Shown here: piece by piece, positions 15,918-19,222 of the stretch
Layout: every line of letters starts with the position of its first letter
How positions within the stretch are numbered: the stretch's first letter is position 1
NCBI RefSeq assembly: GCF_000719345.1
Contig: NZ_JOFX01000062.1
Coordinates: 1-19,222 of the forward strand
Length of the DNA stretch: 19,222 nucleotides
Direction of reading: 5' to 3'
DNA from: Streptomyces sp. NRRL F-2664
GTDB lineage: Bacteria; Actinomycetota; Actinomycetes; Streptomycetales; Streptomycetaceae
Made by a program: the position numbers and the translations under genes
The notes under the pieces: model-generated
The model's input: the letters and a program-made list of their open reading frames with translations, nothing else
Database searches by the model: none
What the model was told of the DNA's origin: nothing

Positions 15918-16118
15918 TCAGGGGCGATCAGTGCGTTCGAGGACCTGAACAGCTGGCGGGACGGCTCCCTTCAGGCAGCGTGCGTCGCGGGACGTCTTGT
16001 TCCTCGCCCATTCTGCCGCCGCGTACGCTTTCGCGGCTGGGTCCAGCCGCATGCGGATGAGCGGGGCGGTGTGCAGAGTGCGGTTCAGCTGACGGCCACC
16101 GCTGCGGCTGGTCCGGTG
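15918..16118 (-). pseudogene. IS110/IS116-type transposase, C-terminal scrap
   Basis: Minus-strand reading from 16118 gives GGRQLNRTLHTAPLIRMRLD, then AKAYAAAEWARNKTSRDARCLK, close to the GG-x-R-x-LN-x-ALHT...Q-x-R...A-x-AY...GK-x-EA-x-RCLK ending of IS116-like transposases. About 66 residues remain before the stop at 15918; everything upstream is unlike the family. It is a different subgroup from the IS110 pieces at 6190 and 10253. Confidence 0.75.
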
Positions 16119-16850
16119 GCGGTCGGCAAGCCCCGGGAAAGCCGGAAGGGGAGAGGACGCCAAGGCTGCCGCCGAGCAGAAGCGGCCCGGGTGCGGCCAG
16201 CCGGCCCCTACTTGAACGGCGGTGATCGGCCCGGCCCCAGCCCGCCATGCCCGCTCCTCTTCTGGCGGCCGCGGAAGCCGCCCGGCCCGTGGCTGGCTGC
16301 TGCCGAGGGCGCCGTCACGAGGTACGGCGGGGCCGGTACCCGGCACCGGCTGTTCACCGGCCGGCCGGTCGCCACGAGGATTCATCTGCGGCACGGTCTC
16401 CCGCAGGCGGGCCCTTGCTCGGCTATCCGGTGCCGGCTGTTCCACTGCCACCAGGGCCGCCGGTGGGGCACGGGTGCTTCCGGCCGAGCAGGGATGCGCG
16501 GCCCCCGGCCGCCCGGCCTGCGGCTTCGGACCCTGGCCGGTGTGCCCGCCCCATGCCCAGACCGAGGGCATCGAGCCGGGTGGAAGCCAACTCCGCTGGA
16601 GTAGCGTACCGACGGCCACTCGGTGATCCCGTCTCCGAGGACATGCGGTGAGCCCGGTCGGGATGACAGGTTCTTCGGCTTGTGAGCCGATCGGTGGAGG
16701 CGGGCCTCGGCGAGGAGCCCGCGGCCCGTGCAGCGGCGGGCCTCGGCCACTCGCCGTTCTGCTCGGCCAGGACCGCACCGGCACGGCGGTGCGGCCGGGG
16801 AAGACCCCGGCACGCCGTTCCCTGGCGGCGGCTCGGCCCGCGCGGCTCCA
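16119..16850. other. Long spacer without a supported gene
   Basis: About 730 bases. Open frames on both strands are long only because stop codons are rare at this GC content. They are Arg/Pro/Gly-rich, with no start-site support and no motif I recognise. Confidence 0.4.
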
Positions 16851-16894
16851 ACGGAGGAGGGGCCACAGCCCGGAGGCTGTGGCCCCTCCTCCGT
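16851..16894. terminator. Perfect 20-bp-stem hairpin with CGGA loop
   Basis: ACGGAGGAGGGGCCACAGCC at 16851-16870 is perfectly complementary to 16875-16894, with only CGGA between. It is the strongest hairpin in the window and has the shape of a typical actinomycete terminator without a U-run. No gene is recognisable on either side, so what it ends is unclear. Confidence 0.8.
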
Positions 16895-17653
16895 CCCGTG
16901 CGCCGACCCGGGGGCGCCGCGTCACCGGTCCTCTGCGCCGTGTTGCGCGACCTGTTTCCCGGGGAACGGGCGGCCGCGTAGGGATTTGGCGAAGGGCATC
17001 CCGCTAGCCACCGCAAACGGGCAGCTGCCTGACACACAGAAGGGCTGCGGCAATAGCAGCCTGCCGATGCCTCTGTCACCGGCGGCACCACCTCTTCGAT
17101 CATCCCGCCCGGAGGCTCAACCCAGACCGGGGTCCGCAGGGCGGGAGCGCGGGAAAGGCCCACGCTCGACAAAACTGTGCCAACCGAGCCCACTCCCGGC
17201 TCCGGCGGCCCGCAGAAGAGCCACGGCCCGCATCAAACCTCGGTTCTCCGCAAGCCCACGTTCCGCCTCGGCCCAGCACTGAACCTTTTCAGCGCTGCCT
17301 CTCCAGGGTGGGGAGCGCGGCGCCGATAGGCGGAGGGGCGTGTGGGGCTGCAGCGGTCGCGTCGGAGGATGCGCCGGGGCTTCAAGCCGGGCGGCTGCGC
17401 GTTCGGCGGGTGCCCGGGCAGAGGCAGAACCCGGTTGGCGGTCCGCTCGGTGAGCGCGGGTTCGCCGCCAGGCGGGCGGCGCTTCGCGGTGGTGGCCCGA
17501 TTGCCTGCACCGGTGCAGGCCGTGTCGGCGGGGGGTCGGGACGCCCTGTGCGCTCGCAGCTCCGGAGGATGTTGTGCGCACGGGCGGCCGTCAGGTCGGG
17601 GGGCCGGCCCGGCAGTGCCGACGGCAGCTGCAGAAGCTGTCCGGCCGGATCCG
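16895..17653. other. Spacer with an 18-bp palindrome, no supported gene
   Basis: About 760 bases without a recognisable gene. At 17503-17520 there is a perfect 18-bp palindrome (half-site GCCTGCACC), suited to a dimeric regulator. Minus-strand frames continuing below 17654 are Pro/Arg-rich and unconvincing. Confidence 0.45.
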
Positions 17654-17956
17654 TTACGGCCTGCGCGTCACACCGTGCCGCTTGTGTTTCGGGCAGTAGT
17701 CGGCCCGTCCGTCGCCTACCCGGTCGCACTCGGCGAGGGTGCAAAGTGCGCGGCCGGGGTCCGCCTCCCGCAGTGCCTTCAGCGGTCCCGGCCCCTTGCC
17801 CGCCAGGTGCCGGACGGCGGTGGCGGCGTAGGCGCGGGCGGTGCCGGCCGGTGTGCCGAGGCCTGCGGCGGTCTGCGTGAGCGTGTCGTGCCGCCGGAGG
17901 CAGACCGGGCGGACAGGGGCACGCAGGTGCGCGGAAGCCTGCAGCGGCGGCCGCCC
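17654..17956 (-). pseudogene. 3' end of a small Cys/His (zinc-knuckle-like) protein
   Basis: A minus-strand frame, open from 17956 to the TAA at 17654-17656, has strongly coding-like codon use (nearly all G or C at third positions, with mixed amino acids). It has no ATG or GTG, so the start is lost or lies in another frame upstream. It reads TARAYAATAVRHLAGKGPGP, then LKALREAD, then a C-x4-C-x10-C-x2-H motif (CTLAEC...YCPKH) followed by KRHG. This resembles the small zinc knuckle C-x3-5-C...YC-x-x-H-x-x-R seen in many actinophage and HNH-associated proteins. A neighbouring frame (ALAERAAVPLATREGG, about 18000) may be its 5' continuation after a frameshift. Its function is unknown. Confidence 0.4.
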
Positions 17957-18286
17957 TCACGGGTGGCGAGGGGCACGGCTGCCCGCTCGGCCAGAGCACG
18001 GGGCAGGCCGAGTGCGGCAGGACACGGAGCCAACGAGGCCCCCGGGCTGATGAGCTGAGACGTAGAACACCTCTCTCAACGGCACGGAAGCCCCGTGCGT
18101 TGCGGGCACCGGCCTCGCCACCCATCCGGTGGCCACTCTGAAAGGGCTCAATGAGACAACGCCCTCCACGGGACACCACTGCGCCCCGTCGGCACCTGGC
18201 ACGCGGTACCTTCCTGGCACGGCAAACGTGACGCACTGCAAGGTATCGGCAGGCCTGCCGTAGCCTCAGCTCGCGGGCGGAAACGA
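17957..18286. other. Spacer before the right Rhs gene, with small palindromes
   Basis: No supported gene and no recognisable immunity gene. CGGCAGGCCTGCCG at 18247-18260 is a perfect 14-bp palindrome. The stretch separates the zinc-knuckle fragment from the Rhs terminator. Confidence 0.4.
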
Positions 18287-18306
18287 TCCACCGGTCCGCC
18301 GGTGGA
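18287..18306 (-). terminator. Hairpin after the right Rhs gene
   Basis: TCCACCGG (18287-18294) and CCGGTGGA (18299-18306) pair perfectly around TCCG. It lies 16 bases beyond the stop of the minus-strand Rhs gene, as expected of its terminator. Confidence 0.6.
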
Positions 18307-18322
18307 CGGTGAAACTTCGAGG

Positions 18323-19222
18323 TTAGAACAGAGATGTGTCGTTGCGGATTATGTCAGCCGCTTTTTCTGATCCCGCGAACAGCAGAGGGCTGGAGGGGCT
18401 GTAGCGGAACCAGTAGATCTCGGCCAACAATTCGTCGTCGTCCTTTAGGTAAGATATGGCATCAACATCGGGAATCGTCTTGCTGTAAGTGTTGGCCCAG
18501 TCTTCCATGTAGGCGGTACGTACTCTCGCTACGAGAGAGGTGGCAGCTGGATCTTGATATGTGAGCCATCCGCGAACCGAGGCCATGGCGTGCCCTGCCT
18601 CGTGAAGTGCGGATTCGACGTTAGGGCTACGGTAGGAAGTTTCCGGGTCGGGATCGTCTGCCAGTGTCAGGGCGCGTCTGACGTGGCTCCATGAAGACGC
18701 AGTCCCTGAGGTGATAAAAATTCCAGCCTTCTTGCCGAGTAGCCGGTAAGTTTGCATTGAGTCCAGCAGGGCTTCTAAATCCTTGAGGGGAGCCTTGGAT
18801 AGGGCCGCTAGATGTCTTGCTGCAATAGTTTCCGCCCCGCGCTCAACGTGCAGCAAATTTCCGAATATTTCCGTTACATCATTTGCTGCGGACTGCGGAT
18901 GAGTTTTATCCAGTACTGGTTCCGGTTTCGCCGGTGTGATGGTTTCGTCAACCCTTTGCGCCGGAAGCGTGCCGTCCCTATTCCTTCCGGAATCTTCGTA
19001 CATGCGGGCCATCTGCGCCTGGCTTACATGCGATTTTCCGGAAGGTAGCGCCCATCTGTTGCGCTTTCCGAATCTAAAAGAAATATTTCCGCTCGGGTCG
19101 GTGTATTCGGCGGGGTTGGCGTTGAAGGCCTGGTATTTGTTGAGGGGTGTGGGGTGGGGGTCGCGGGTGGTGAAGCGGCCGGTTTCGCGGTGGTAGAGGC
19201 GTGCGGGGGTGTAGTCGGTGCC
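18323..19222 (-). CDS. Rhs/YD-repeat toxin, 3' part, with anthrax-lethal-factor-like metallopeptidase tip
   Basis: The frame is open from the window edge (19222) to the TAA at 18323-18325, 299 residues; the start lies outside. Residues 1-46 are Rhs core (GTDYTPARLYHRETGRF... ending DPSGN), almost identical to the left gene. The tip (47-299) has a long helical part, then HEAGH at 207-211 (18604-18590), the zinc-binding and catalytic motif of metallopeptidases. Downstream, SYLKDDDELLAE places Tyr 258 and Glu 264 and 268 in an order like the SY...E-F-F-A-E region of anthrax lethal factor, where the first Glu is the third zinc ligand and the Tyr is catalytic. I infer a protease toxin released inside a target cell. 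The tip has lower GC than its surroundings, a sign of module exchange. No immunity gene follows. Confidence 0.85.
   Translation of the reverse strand, partial: GTDYTPARLYHRETGRFTTRDPHPTPLNKYQAFNANPAEYTDPSGNISFRFGKRNRWALPSGKSHVSQAQMARMYEDSGRNRDGTLPAQRVDETITPAKPEPVLDKTHPQSAANDVTEIFGNLLHVERGAETIAARHLAALSKAPLKDLEALLDSMQTYRLLGKKAGIFITSGTASSWSHVRRALTLADDPDPETSYRSPNVESALHEAGHAMASVRGWLTYQDPAATSLVARVRTAYMEDWANTYSKTIPDVDAISYLKDDDELLAEIYWFRYSPSSPLLFAGSEKAADIIRNDTSLF
19111..19222. repeat. Inverted repeat of Rhs core, right copy (partner 196-307)
   Basis: This is the reverse-complement partner of 196-307, with about five mismatches in 112. It reaches the window edge, so its full length is unknown. Confidence 0.9.

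Noticed and set aside
15634..18322. Linear-plasmid telomere in the palindrome-rich spacer
   Set aside because: The palindromes are scattered and isolated, not a dense terminal array, and an Rhs gene continues beyond; no telomere-like end is seen.
1..19222. CRISPR array, tRNA or rRNA genes
   Set aside because: I saw no regularly spaced short repeats with unique spacers, and no recognisable tRNA or rRNA sequence.

Overview
The window looks like a high-GC actinomycete replicon, most likely Streptomyces or a close relative. The DNA is very GC-rich, coding third positions are almost all G or C, and relics of IS21, ISL3, IS110 and IS5 type transposases are common. It reads as the maintenance core of a plasmid (free or integrated), set between two converging Rhs-type polymorphic toxin genes and littered with decayed insertion sequences.

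Layout. Positions 1-1092 (+) are the 3' end of an Rhs/YD-repeat toxin with an unrecognised C-terminal tip. From about 1200 to 5870 lie IS remains: a minus-strand ISL3-type transposase relic, then an IS21-like element (1626-5870, istA and istB both frameshifted) whose right end is split by an ISL3 element (4192-5849) with clear terminal repeats and a nearly perfect 8-bp target duplication. An IS110 C-terminal scrap lies at about 6190-6326 (-). The partition operon parA-parB (8981 to 6664, -) follows. ParA carries two ribbon-helix-helix-like segments before its ATPase domain. parB carries a 40-bp exact direct repeat, each copy containing a perfect 22-bp palindrome. Upstream of parA, at 9911-10172, a 131-bp unit is repeated twice and holds four palindromes centred on TCACGTGA, the core of the canonical parS site. 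A second IS110 segment (10253-10579, -) lies beyond it.

An intact DHA2-type MFS exporter gene (10967-12394, +) ends at a bidirectional-looking hairpin and faces an IS5-type relic (about 12600-13260, -). At 14004-14411 a series of 29-bp dyad repeats (two 11-bp arms, 7-bp spacer) leads into a likely replication-initiator gene (14451-15164, +) with a strong ribosome site, followed by a small winged-helix gene (15211-15633, +). From 15634 to 18322 there is almost no supportable gene: an IS110/IS116-type scrap, a perfect 20-bp-stem hairpin, several palindromes, and the 3' end of a small Cys/His protein. Positions 18323-19222 (-) are the 3' end of a second Rhs protein, whose tip carries HEAGH plus a downstream E-x3-E pattern like the anthrax-lethal-factor metallopeptidases.

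How it fits together. The rep gene with its dyad repeats would start replication. ParA, ParB and one or both palindrome families would partition the replicon. The MFS gene is cargo. The two Rhs genes share an inverted core repeat at the window edges, so recombination between them could exchange toxin tips and invert everything between. The IS elements are heavily frameshifted, while rep, par, MFS and both Rhs reading frames are open. This suggests real decay of the IS elements, not poor sequence quality.
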